64,000 bases of DNA, taken from contig NC_053044.1 in the NCBI RefSeq assembly GCF_003473485.1, positions 5,592,501 through 5,656,500 on the forward strand. The letters are read 5' to 3'. The translations under genes were made by a program, and so were the position numbers. The notes below the pieces were generated by a model, which ran no database searches, was not told where the DNA came from, and worked only from the letters and a program-made list of their open reading frames with translations. This document shows, in pieces, positions 44,009 through 56,300 of the stretch. Numbering within the stretch: position 1 is the stretch's first letter; every line of letters starts with the position of its first letter. The DNA is from Medicago truncatula (Eukaryota > Streptophyta > Magnoliopsida > Fabales > Fabaceae).

Positions 44009-46439
44009 ATTTGTCTAAAGAAAAAAAATGTATATGAGAACAAACAAACAATTGGTGTTAAATAGAGTGACAAAAATAACATGTGCTGTGCTCAACTCAT
44101 ATACAATTGGTGTTAAATCAAAGAGACAAAAAATACTTATGAAAGAGGTAGGGGAAAGGAAAATATAAGATTTAGTTGAGGTGGTGGTGTAATTTGCCTC
44201 GGTATTTGAATAGGTAGTAAAACAAAAAGTCAATAGTATGAATAAATGCTGAAAAATATTCCATTTTCTTTTTATAAGTTGTATTTTGACTTCCTCTAAA
44301 AAAAATTGTTTTCTTTGACTACGAGTAGCAAAAATTGGTCAATAAAAATTAATGGATTTCGTTTAAAATTTGTATTAGATACATCAACGTATGTAGATCC
44401 ATTTTTGTTTACATTTTGGAACAGAAAGAGTATATACTACTTATTTCATTCTTAAGTACACGTCAAAATCAACTATTTCACATATATAAATGCACAATTT
44501 TAATCATTGATATGTTTAATAATGATGATAAAAAAATTATAAAAATTTAAAATTTTGAAAATATTCATTGACAAATCAGATAATATATTATATTCTAACT
44601 CTTGTATTTATATATTAGCTAAAAAACAATCAAAGTAATTTATGTCAAAAGTGTGCATTGATTAATTGCAACAATCAAAGTAATTTATGTCAAAAGTGTG
44701 CATTGTTTAATTGCAACATGTATTTTCGAACGGAAAGGAATAATAAAATGTTACTTTTGATATAATTTCATATAAATTAAAAAATGTAATTAATTTTTAA
44801 TAGAAATGAGAAATTATGAGTTATTTATCAAACGTGTCTTTTATTAATTGTATGAAAAGATAAAATACAAAATTGAAAGAAGATAAATTAATAAATAATT
44901 AAAGGTATAATAAAAAAGTAACAATAACGTTTCATTTCACAAAACTTATAATTTGGAACATAGAGAGTAATGCTCTTAATCATTTATTATTTAATTTCAT
45001 TTGTTTCTCTTTACGATAAATAACTAAGAGTATTCGAGACAAATTTATAAATAATGATGCATTAAACTTTGAAAACAACAAGTAACCTTGAGCAATTATC
45101 AGATTTTAGTTGCAAAAAGTAATATTTAGACAAAGTTTACCCCTATAATCAGGACGTGGCCGATTGTATGCATGGATTAGTTTAGAATTTACCACAACAT
45201 CTTCTTTTCTTATATTAAGAAAGATTAACCATTGATTAAAAAAGATAGACGATTGCAATTGTATGTCAAACTAGTTCTCGATATTTGGTGTCAAGAGATC
45301 CTGATTCACTATATATATATATAAGTTATTTTAAAAAAATTTCAAAAAAAATTATTTAAAAATAAAATATTTGTTTATAACAATGACATAAATAAAGAGA
45401 GTGCATTTTAAAAAATACATCTTATATAAAAAGGAAAGAGTTGTAATTCAAACATTTTATAAAAAAGATGTATATTGTTTCAAAAAATAAAAAAGAAAGA
45501 TGTTTATAAATATTACTTTTCATAAAAATATTTATTTATGATAGAATATATTTAGGCTTTAGAGTGTAAAAATGAAGGTAGGAGTAAATAACTATTAAAT
45601 CTTGTCACAAAAAAAAATCTATTAAATCTTGACAAAAAAAAAAAAAAAAACTATTAAATCAGAATTGGAATTCCGTTGTGCTTTTTATGGTGTTGAGGTG
45701 CAAAATCCCCAAATCTGACAGCGCGAGCTAAGGGCATGGTCTCCCACGCCACGCATCAAGGATGAGTAACAACAACAGGTTCTCTTCTAAACTCAACACT
45801 TTCTTTTCTTTCATTTACTATTCCATCAATCTTACATATTTGATTTTATGCTTCAAATTATATGATCCCATCATTCTACTTCCCAAATTATTTAATGAAT
45901 AATGGGCGTTGAGTAACTCAACTGATTTCACTTAAGAATTAATGAATCCGAGGTTATAAGTTGGATTTCTGAATGAAATAATTATTGATTAGACTTTCTT
46001 TGCCTCTGTCCGAACTCCGGATTACAAAGGCCAGAGGACTAACACCAAAAAGAAAAGATTAAGTTATTTCATATTTTACAAGACTGTTTTGTAGGAATTT
46101 AGCTGAATTGAAATTTGAATTCTAAGATGGTAATCATGGTATTCGAGTGCATATTCTATATCTGACACATGTCATTGACAGATATGATCACATTGAATTA
46201 TGTCATTTTTTCAAGTGTCGACGTGACCGTATCTGTGTTTGTGCTTCATAGGTTTGCAATAGACTAGATTTAGGTGAGATTCAGAAACCAGGTGAAAAAC
46301 TTCAGCAGAATGATATGGTTTTATTTTATGGTCAATATTTCTTGTCTGGGGTTATGATTTGGTTTAGTGGTCAATATGAAGTATTGACCAGCTATATATA
46401 CTTTAGCTATTTACATAAAAATAATGCTGCTTAATTTTA
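44009..46439. other. Intergenic upstream of the WAT1 gene
   Basis: Very AT-rich. A 45-bp tandem repeat (44627-44716) is listed separately. A less AT-rich patch near 45660-45780 contains GATGAGTAACAACAACAG followed by a possible GT donor, which could be a first exon for the coding fragment at 46440, but the exons needed between them were not found. Confidence 0.35.
44627..44716. repeat. 45-bp tandem duplication
   Basis: Two adjacent copies containing CAATCAAAGTAATTTATGTC and AAAAGTGTGCATTG differ by one base. Intergenic. Confidence 0.9.
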
Positions 46440-46863
46440 AATGAAATGATATAACCATTATAAGTTATATGAAATCAGAAATATTGCAGCTGGAGTATTT
46501 CATTATTCATCTTCACAAGAATCAACACAAATAGATGGAGATAGTTCAGATGATAACACAGATTCACTGAATACACTTGAAGATAGTTCAGATGATAAAG
46601 AATATTCAAAAAATGCATTGGTAAATGCACTAGTAGCATGGACTCAAGCATCTGAGGCAGAATTAGCTTTTATTTTAGCTGAAAATGAGAGTATAAATGC
46701 CAGTTCTTCAATTACTGAGTGTGTGACTGCTCTTGACAAGATTGAAGATATTACAGATGACATTTATATGAAAGCTTGTGAAAAATTTATGGATCCTGAT
46801 TGGAGGGAAATGTTTCTTGCTATGCCTAGTCATAGGAGAAAGGGGTGGCTAGTTAGGCTTTAG
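46440..46863 (+). pseudogene. Orphan C-terminal exon of a Myb/SANT-like protein
   Basis: An open plus-strand frame runs from about 46440 to the TAG at 46861-46863. It starts without a clear initiation codon (YEIRNIAAGVFHYSSSQES), passes an acidic region in which the word DSSDD occurs twice, and ends with TALDKIEDITDDIYMKACEK and then DPDWREMFLAMP. The C-terminal pattern is typical of plant Myb/SANT-like proteins related to PIF/Harbinger-associated DNA-binding proteins (L10-interacting Myb type). The expected N-terminal Myb/SANT domain is not visible upstream. It is either the last exon of a gene whose other exons I could not see, or a truncated relic; I favour the relic. Confidence 0.5.
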
Positions 46864-47485
46864 GAGAAGGCCTATAGATACTTTGAATTGCAGATCACTG
46901 ACATCCTAGTAACCATGTGTAATATTGAGCATGGTTTCCCCTTTGAATTTAATGTTTTTTTTGTTTGTATTTGCCTGCATCAAGTGGTGTATGTTTGTTT
47001 TCTGAAATCTTTGCTTGTGTAAAATTGTGACTATTTCATGTGCGATCAAACACTTCATGAATCTAGCAAGAAAATAATTATAGTTTTGACATAAAGGATT
47101 TTCTTGTAACCCTGTAATTTGCATGATTTGGAAGTAAACTGATATCCTTTATGTAAAAAGGCAGCATGGATGATCTGTTCAAGGACAAAAGTCAGATCAA
47201 TCAAGAGTGAAGTTCTATAGGAATAATTCCAGTGTCATTAAATAGTGTCTATAGCGCAAAATTCGAACAAATCGCTAGTGTTCGCCATGTGCAATTTAGT
47301 TCAAAATGCTGTCAAACAGTGGCTCTGGCATTATTGTGTAGTAGAATTTTTACAAACTGCTGTTTTCCGTACTGCGCAGTTACAACACTGAATAATTCTT
47401 GGCTTCTGATACATTTTATTTCGTTCTATACTTCAATTATCATTATTTTTTTGAAGAATCAGTGAAAAAGTTACAAAAGTGAAGA

Positions 47486-50400
47486 TCATGAAGATACTAA
47501 TGGTGTTGAGCTGGACTCTGATACCGCGAAACTCACTGGTTGCAGACCTGATGGATAATAGGCATTGCCTGCATTCTTATAATGGAACTCCAACTGACCA
47601 CACTTTTCATCAAGTTCATCATTTTCAGCCGCATCCTGACCATGAAGTTATAGTTTCAGTAATGTGTAACAAATTGCTACAGAAATGGTAACTCACGTCG
47701 ACATAAGAAATGATAAATAGAAAACATATTCAGAAAAAACTTATTCTTATCCTATACCATATGGTATATATTCCGAGAGAAGTGTACCTTGAGAGACTGA
47801 TGGTGAAAGGAAGGGAGAAAACGCAACTTGCAATACTCATTAAACATCAATGTGAACAACAGTAGTGGTATGGTTGATATGGAAGCAGCTGGCTTTAACT
47901 TGAGTCCAAATAGACCGATCATGGTAATCTGCATGAGAATGATTGCAAGGAGAATGTAGTGATGAATGTATGGCCAATATTGTCCACATGTTTCGTATGT
48001 AGTTTCATACATATCTTCAATCTGCAAAGTCATGTTTTGTACTGCTTAAGACAACATTCATAGAAGACAAACATAAGATCCGGCCATGTTCATTTTCAAT
48101 CTTCATTGTGAAAGGTAAATGCTGATTTTTCAATATGAACAAGTTTAGAAAAGCATACCTGGTTGATATAGACAACATAGCCTAGACAGAAGTAAACAAT
48201 GAGAAATGGGAGCAACAACGGGGCAACTACTGCATACACTAAACCAATTAGTATTGAGAGAGAGACAAAAGGGATGATTCTAAAGTAAGGCAATGAATAA
48301 AGATAAGGATTCCTCTCTCTTTGACGGCCAGGAGTACAAGACGTTAAAATATTCCAAATAAGTAAGCCAGGTTGGAGAATTTCCAAAGAAAAACCAGATA
48401 GTCCATCTGTCAAGATGTATGTCACAAAGAAATCTGCCTGAAGACAAATGTATATAAGAAGTCAAACTCATTAGCTGACTATTCAAATGTAAGCATATTA
48501 TTGCTTCAACGTCGTTCAAAATTATGATGCAAATTGGACAGAAAATGCCAGGAATGACAGAAATGGAAATACCATACTTGGGCAGAGACAGCCGTGGCAA
48601 GTTCATTTGGAATACTTTTAGGACGGCTAATAAATTTTCCGAGTGTATCAAGGAGAGATCCCGATAAGACACTCACGAAGAACACGTTTCCAACTAGAAA
48701 ATAGAAAACCATGTTGCAGGCTTTGATTTCCTCCTTACTTCTTGCAACACATCCAGCTACTTTTGCCATAGCAAACATTGCAAATGGCACAACATATATA
48801 AATCCTTTGAGCACGACACTTGGAAGATATCCTGTCACAATAGAGCTTAATCCTGGTCTAAAGAATGAACAATATGCAACATGTCAGTTTAAGATAAGGA
48901 AACAAATAATCTTTTCTTTATAGACGAATAGTTTGACATTTAATCAAAAGGGATTCAGTGTAAGATTCTCACATCAACTGCACAGCCATAGCTGGAGGAA
49001 ACCATTTTTTCAGTTTTTCATATTTGGCTATTCCTTGAACTGCAGTAACAGGTATGGCAAAGAAAATTGTAAGCAATGATGCCGCAATGACAACGCCTAG
49101 TCTACAAAGCGGAAGGACTCTGTAGGATAATCTCAAATTCCTCCAGGAAACATCCCTTGGTTCTGGAGCAAGTTCAGTGACCCAAAGAAGTGGATGTGAA
49201 TGCTGCTGCAACTGAGCTGCTACTACAGCAGCAGAACGCGACTTGAATGTAACAAAAGCGACAGGTAACTCCTAAGATATAATACAAAATTCAAGATTCT
49301 TTGATTTCAGATTTTATTATCAAACATCAATCATTATAATTTTCAATTACGAAAACACAAATGTACAAACAAAAGTAGTATTAATTATCTACGAAATAGT
49401 CTTTTATATTGAAACGACAAAATGTTATAATGAATCCTATGTAATTGATGATTAAAGAAGGAACAATGCTTATATTACTTAAAGGAAAATACTTGGCATA
49501 CTTTATCAATTTCAGAATCCATACACCACCTTGATTTAAATTTGGTTTCCATATCCGTATTATTCTATTTTCTGAACTATTTCATTTATGATACAAACTG
49601 AAATACTCAATTTCATACTGAAGTTATAGGGCTATATCAACCTAGTCCCCTTGATTAGCAATATTTCAAAATGATCTTTGAAGTTGTTATTGCACCATGA
49701 AAAAATTGTGAATGAGAATCTCACTAATACTAGTAACTTGTGGTACAAGTTAGTTCTGGAATATGCATTCTCTGATATATGGATATTAGACATTACATGG
49801 TGAGTTTACTTGAATAGTTGTGTAGTCTGATTTATGAAAGATTACGACGCTTCATGGAAGAATGAGTTGGACCATTGCAACTCTAAGTACAAAGGGATGA
49901 ATGTGGTTTATGCTTGAAATTCTACTTATGTAAAAGTGTTAGACAACCATTACACATAAACTGTTACCTTTTCCTTGAGCATGTCTTTGCATTGTAACTG
50001 GTGAATCTTGTGACAAAGGACTTGAAGCTTTTCCTCAAGCAAATCTACTTTTGAAGTCTTTTGTTGTGAAAAATCCAATAGGGACAACTTATTCTTACAT
50101 TTCTTGGTCATGGAAGTCTCTCTCAAGTCCTCTATTTTTCTTGAAAGTGACTTTGTCTGGTTCTACATGTTAATAAATATTAGAGGATCCATTACACACA
50201 AGAGAAAAATTCAAACTAAATTTCTCTCTTTTGATGCTTGAACAAATTAACAGAACTTTGTTTTTCTTCAATGATAAAATAAAAGTAGGGTAAGTTTTTC
50301 CATGTCTTCAAAACTATTATTTGTATTAGGCAAAACAGGGAGACCAGATTGGATTTAAACAATAATAATAAAAACAAATTCTCATCAAGCATCGTATCCG

Positions 50401-52504
50401 TCCGACAATTCTGAATCGTTGATGTAATAATGCACATTATAGCTTCGTACCATTAACTCATCAAGATTTTCAGTGTTATACACCATTTGATAGGAATAGT
50501 AAGTGTTTGGATAGTATTTAGAGAAAAAATGATGAACAGAACAGTCGCGAGCCTTGTGTTCAATACATAATGGAATTTCACGAACAATGACAGTATATCG
50601 GTCAGGTGTATGCTTTAAATTTTGCAGTTGTTGAATCCTTTGAATTGAAATTTCTTCATATTCCTGAAGATGAAATGTCTTATGAGTACAATTATAATAT
50701 TAACTTGTTTGAATAACGAACTCACTCAGCAAAATGGCTATTCCAAATTTCCAACATTTCTCTTTTTTAGCTAAAAGTAAATAATGCTAGCAGATATGAA
50801 AATAACTGAAAAAATTCACCTTATAAAGTAGGTACATCCCATAGAAAGATATAAAACACAAGCATGCAAAATGCACCCAAAGCCTGTTAGAAAATCATAA
50901 AACCATATATAGATGAGTTTCAATGCTTTGTATCCAATGCGTAGAGCTAGATTAAATCGCATTTGTAGTATCAGTTACAATTGCATCACGATGCAAAATA
51001 TCTGATGCAGAAACATAAAAATTTGATGTTGCATACCATACTGCGGTCACAAATTTATTCATTTTTTTAAATCTTGAAACATTAAATATGGAAAATAAAT
51101 TAATTTGACCTTTGAGAACCTCTTCTAACATTGGATATAGTAAAAGAATCCATAGTAGAGTAGCTCTTATCTTTATCTTCCTTGACACCATCATAATTGA
51201 TAGGGAGAAGTACCACCAACCCAACGAGAGAACACACTGCAAAAAACTTAATGCTACAAATTGAAAACAAAAAGTAAATGAACAAAATACCATCACTCAG
51301 AACCGAAATTGCAATATAGTAAAAGGCCGAAATGTAACTAACGAAACAATGGCTTTTAAACAGCTTCGAAAAATTGTGCCCGAGGCCTTGGGAGGACTGC
51401 GGCTGGCACGTTTTATTATTCAAAATTAAATAACCGTTATAGATTACAACCATATTCCAAAACCTAATTATAAGTATATGATCTAATTATGAACTTGTTA
51501 TAGTTTAAAGACCTACCTAAAAACAACTCAAATAAAAACAGAGAATATGTATAAACTAAGAACTTGTTTATATTTGTTACTTGTTTGAGTCTATCAACAA
51601 CACGAATACTTGAGACTATTTGGAAGAGTTTATGAAAACTCCGTACGACATGTAATTAGTTTTTATCAGTTTATTTCCATCAACAATCCAAGTTAGTTTT
51701 GGAAAACAACCTATCATTTAGGTTAATTCTATAGTGCACAAGTGCGTCATGCAACATGTCTTACATTATGTCTTACCATTGAATCAAATGAGATATGATG
51801 TGACTTATTGATCCAATTATAAAAGACACACTTGTCACACCCGTAACCAAATTTAGTTACGTGTGTGGTCAAGGATAACCAAATATAAGTGTGACTTGCG
51901 CATTTAGTGTAAGACAATTTTACATGTATATTAGACAAAACACACTTGTCACGTCCACTTATAGTAAAACTGTCTTGCACCATGCAAGAGGCATACTCTG
52001 CATGGTGCAAGACAATTTTACTTGTATATAGACAAAACCATTAATTTATACAAAAATTCTCTTATAGCCTATGATAAGCACTTACTTTATAAGTTATTTA
52101 TCCAAACATGATAAAACTTATCTACCAAAAACTCTATATATGAATTAAACTATAAATACAAACAAAGAAATAAGCTAGCTAGCTAGCTATTAAGATTTGG
52201 AAGAATGAGAGTGAAAGTTAACTAACCCAAATTTGAAGAGCCTAATGATGACAAGAGCATCAAGACCATGAGAATGAAGAATATCATCTTCAGTAACATG
52301 ATAAGCCCTAGAAATCCAAGAAATGGAAGGAAGAAAACGGTGGTAGGAAGAGTCAAAATGAATATAGTGATGATGTGAGAGACGATGAGCATAATAGATG
52401 GAAGCAAGAGATGGTTGTTTCTTGAGAATGGAGAAAAGTGATAGTGTTATGAAAGCTAGTCCTATGTTTATGGCTGCAGAAGCTAAAAGACTATGAGGGT
52501 TCAT
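47486..52504 (-). CDS. OSCA/CSC1-like hyperosmolality-gated calcium channel (RXW8-like)
   Basis: A multi-pass mechanosensitive cation channel of the OSCA/TMEM63 (DUF221) family, expected in the plasma membrane or endomembranes and responsible for osmotic calcium entry. Ten coding exons (minus): 52227-52504, 51110-51253, 50820-50883, 50451-50663, 49968-50162, 48973-49271, 48578-48857, 48159-48437, 47788-48021, 47486-47635. All are GT-AG and in phase, giving 711 residues. Signature words are ASAAINIGLAFITLSLFSIL, VCSLVGLVVLLPINYDG, the cytosolic PDRYTVIVREIP and LLWVTELAPEPRDVSWRN, and the channel-pore region with TGYLPSVVLKG, LPFLIVYFCLGYVVYINQ and CGQYWPYIHH. Length and exon phase fit the RXW8-like branch. 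The C-terminal exon is short and Ser-rich. No disabling change was seen. Confidence 0.9.
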
Positions 52505-53393
52505 TTTCGAATTTCAACTATAGTTTGGAGTTTGGACATATACTTGAGAGGGAAAGGGAAATTAAAGGGACAAAGAAGAGTATTTGATTTGTGTGCCACC
52601 TTTGAAAATACGTGGCAAAGATTCAAGTGAAGAGGACGTGACTCACTTTAGCTATGGTTGCATGCTATTTTTGTGGGAAAATAATATTTTTGCGTTAAAT
52701 ATTACTTATTTTATTTTCATGAATTCATAGGTACTTTGGAGTTTGGTTGCATGCATACCATTGTGTTCATCAAATTTTTGTAAAGCAAAAAATTGAGTTG
52801 TGTCATTTTGCTGCTTCATTAACCATAGAAATTATGGCGAATATGTAATATTGTTTCATTTGTGTGGTAAAATAGAATTTTGGCTAAAATGTATTTTTGG
52901 CTTTCCAAGTTTCACAAACTAGCCATTTTAGTCCCCAAATTTAAAAATCGCATTTTTACCCCTTAAGTTTTATACTTTCATGTGACATGGTTATCATGTA
53001 TTTTTTTCTTTCTAAATACTAACTTATTGACACATGACACTATACATTTATTTATTAATATGTGGTTAATGACTTTTAGTTTATGATTAATACTGAAGCA
53101 TTTTATTAAGATTTTATATGGAGTGTAATTCATTTTTACAAATCAACTTGTGAAAACGATTCACGTGGGATTTTAACAGATTCAAATACACTATTTTACG
53201 TCTAACACTATTGAGTTTGGTTAATGGATATAAGTGGTAGGTGTAACACTATTGAGTTTGGTTAATGGATATAAGTGGTAGGTGATTTGATCGATAGGCT
53301 TTGACACCATATTAAAATTTTATATTGTGTATAACTCATCATTACACAGCCATTTTCCATGCCACATCACTATGTTGTACTTAAATAGACATA
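52505..53393. other. Intergenic between OSCA and TNL genes
   Basis: Upstream region of the OSCA gene and downstream region of the TNL gene. A fragment near 52880-52975 resembles the ends of dispersed 'AGTCCCCAAATTT' elements. A 41-bp tandem repeat is listed separately. No gene seen. Confidence 0.4.
53203..53284. repeat. 41-bp tandem duplication
   Basis: Two perfect head-to-tail copies containing TAACACTATTGAGTTTGGTT and ATGGATATAAGTGGTAGGTG, just downstream of the TNL gene. Identity suggests a recent event. Confidence 0.95.
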
Positions 53394-56300
53394 TCATCTA
53401 CACAGCCGTTTAGACAAAGGGTAATTGTCTACATTAAATCTTTCATCATGATCATTCTTGTAGAATTTTGGCACTTGTGAATAAGATATATCCTCCATTC
53501 TGTTTTCTTGTCTGTACACATGAACTCCATACCATTTCACAATTGCCATTCTTCTCATTCCATGAACAGCTTGTGCCATCAAATGCTCATCTTCACAATC
53601 TATACATGAAACTTCCACATGATTCCAACCATGTTCCAACCATGTTTGTGTCAGATTGTGATTATTGATAATGGATCTTAGATCAAACTGCCAAACATGT
53701 TCCTTCAGAATTGACCAACTGGAACATGGAGATAGTATCGTTTTGTGGCCGTTGATGGTTAAACATAACCTAACTAGAAAATGATGAGGCAGATTTTCTG
53801 ACATTCCAAAAACAACACACACACAAATTCTAGGGAATCTCTTACGAGCGTAAAATGATATGGATCTTTCACTGCTAGAATGATCAAACCATTCTGGTAT
53901 ACTTGATCCTGGAAGCATTACAGTTTTTTCTCCAGTTTCATGATATGCCTGATCATACATAAAATAGTCAATTTTGTTGAAGCAAATGTATCACAAAACA
54001 AATAACTATTTGGTCCTCCTCCGAAGGACCGAAGGAGTAGCCCAGTGGTGTCGCCAGGGGAGTTATATGTAAGAGATCTAGAGTTCGATCCTGCTACTAA
54101 CATTTCCCCCTCCCGTAACAAGCTAACCACCAACATTTGTCTATAAAAAAAAAGGTTTAAATGTGTTTTTCGTTCCTACAAATATATCATTTTTTCACAG
54201 GGGGCAAAATAAAAAAGTAATATATATGGAGGGGCTAAAACATACAGTAATTGGTACAAAAATTCCAAACAGGAAAGATCAAGGAGGAAAACCTGGCTTA
54301 ATAGTACACTTTGTGACTGGGATGTCAATGAGGTGCAGTTCGATGCATCTATTTCTCTCAAATTTTGTGGAATTGCTGAGATTTCTTGAAGCTGCATACA
54401 GTTTGTGAGCACAAGAGCCTTCAAGTTGATACATTGTTTAATGCATGGCGGAAGGACGGTAAAATTACTGTAAGAGATGTCCAGATGTACCACATTGGCG
54501 AAACCACTGAGACATATAAAAAGATGCTCATCCGTTAAATTGCAAGAGCTCAAATGAAGATGAATCTTGTTTGGACAAACAGTGAAATTCAGTGGTCCAT
54601 TATCCTCTTCAAATTCAGTAGAAATGCCAAACCCTTTACATGAGTCAGCTTGAATTTCTTGAAGTCTTGGTAGTGTAAATATGCTACTAGGTAGCTTATC
54701 AAGCCTAGTACAATCCATCAGAGTTAAAACTTCAAGTCCTGTCACATTTCCAATTGAAAATGGTAATTCCTCTATGGCAGTTTGACACAAGTTGATGTGT
54801 TGCAAATTTTCGATCTTGCACAATATTTCTGGGAACCTCGTTAGTTTCGAGCACTCAGAGAACGAGAGAACTCTAAGAGATGACAACTCGAATGCAACAG
54901 GGATTGTTTCTAGACTAGTGCATCCTGTGGCTGTCAGCTCTTCAAGGTTATCAAGAAATCCAACAGAATCATGAATTTTAGTAATATTTATGCAATTATC
55001 AAGATACAATGTCATCAAGTTTGGGGCAGCAGACATATCCGGTACTTCTCTTAAAAACATACAGTCAGTGAAATCAATACTAACCAAACTCCTCATATTC
55101 TGTAAACAAAAAACACCAGCAATTAGACAATCCATTTGATATTATTATTTGCAATTAAAGTTCATAGGAATATTTCACATGAGAAATGATATTTTGACAC
55201 AAACTTGACAACAAAAATCGACAATTTGGATGGTTAACTCTACTCAAGTATGTGGTTAATTAAGTTCAGTTGATCGTTAATAAATATAACAAGGTGTTGC
55301 AACTTGTTCCAGAGTGGGCCAAGGCCCACTCCGGGTTGAACTTGAGTTCGATCCAGGATCCCAAGTCAGTATGTAGACGACCTAAATCTCACTGGATAGC
55401 GGCTTGAACCAATAGATCCTGACCGTCTAGTCCGGATCCAAGGCCAGATGACCACGTAGATGGTCACACCCGTCCCTCAAGGACAACTGTCCAGATGAAG
55501 GCTTTACAGCCAGAAACCCAACTTATGCACTAGATATTCCCATGCTTAGCAATGGGTAAGGTAACACTTCTTACCATAATATAGCCGAACTCTCTCTACA
55601 ACCCTCACTGACTTGAGCGTGGGAGCATGTGTAGGTACACGTACACCACCCCTTTCCGGTGGAGAAGGACTCACGGAAGATTGCGGTGGACAAAGACAAG
55701 CTCACCTCCTAAACACGACGGATCACTACTCATCAAACCGTCTCCTTAGATCCAATAAGATCACAACTCATTATCCATTCACTGGATATAATCTACCACA
55801 AATTTAAATGTCATCAACTATGACTCTCAGGTGTTCAAATATACGATATTCATTATAAACCTCCAAATTATGTCAAATAAACATGATTTTCAGGTTTTCA
55901 AATATACATGATACATGTTATCCAAAATATGTGTCCAAATATATATATATATGAAAATTGTGATTAATGGCATTTGAAATCATGGTTAATTGTGTTATGT
56001 AGATTAACGATTAGCAACACATTGTTATATTCTTAATTCATCTATTAAATGGAATTAACTATGTATTTGATCTATATTAACCATCAATTTTGTTGTCCTA
56101 TTTTGTATTAAAATAACACAACTCATTTCACGTAGTACTTATACATACCTTGAACTTGTTGAAAATGAGACACTTAGAAGGCAAGTTGACAAAATCAGGT
56201 GGTAAACACCATGAAGGATATCCACTCCAATACAGAACTCTTAAGCTATTAGGGAGATGTTGGAGAACTTCAGAATATATCGCGTCGTTAATAATTAGTA

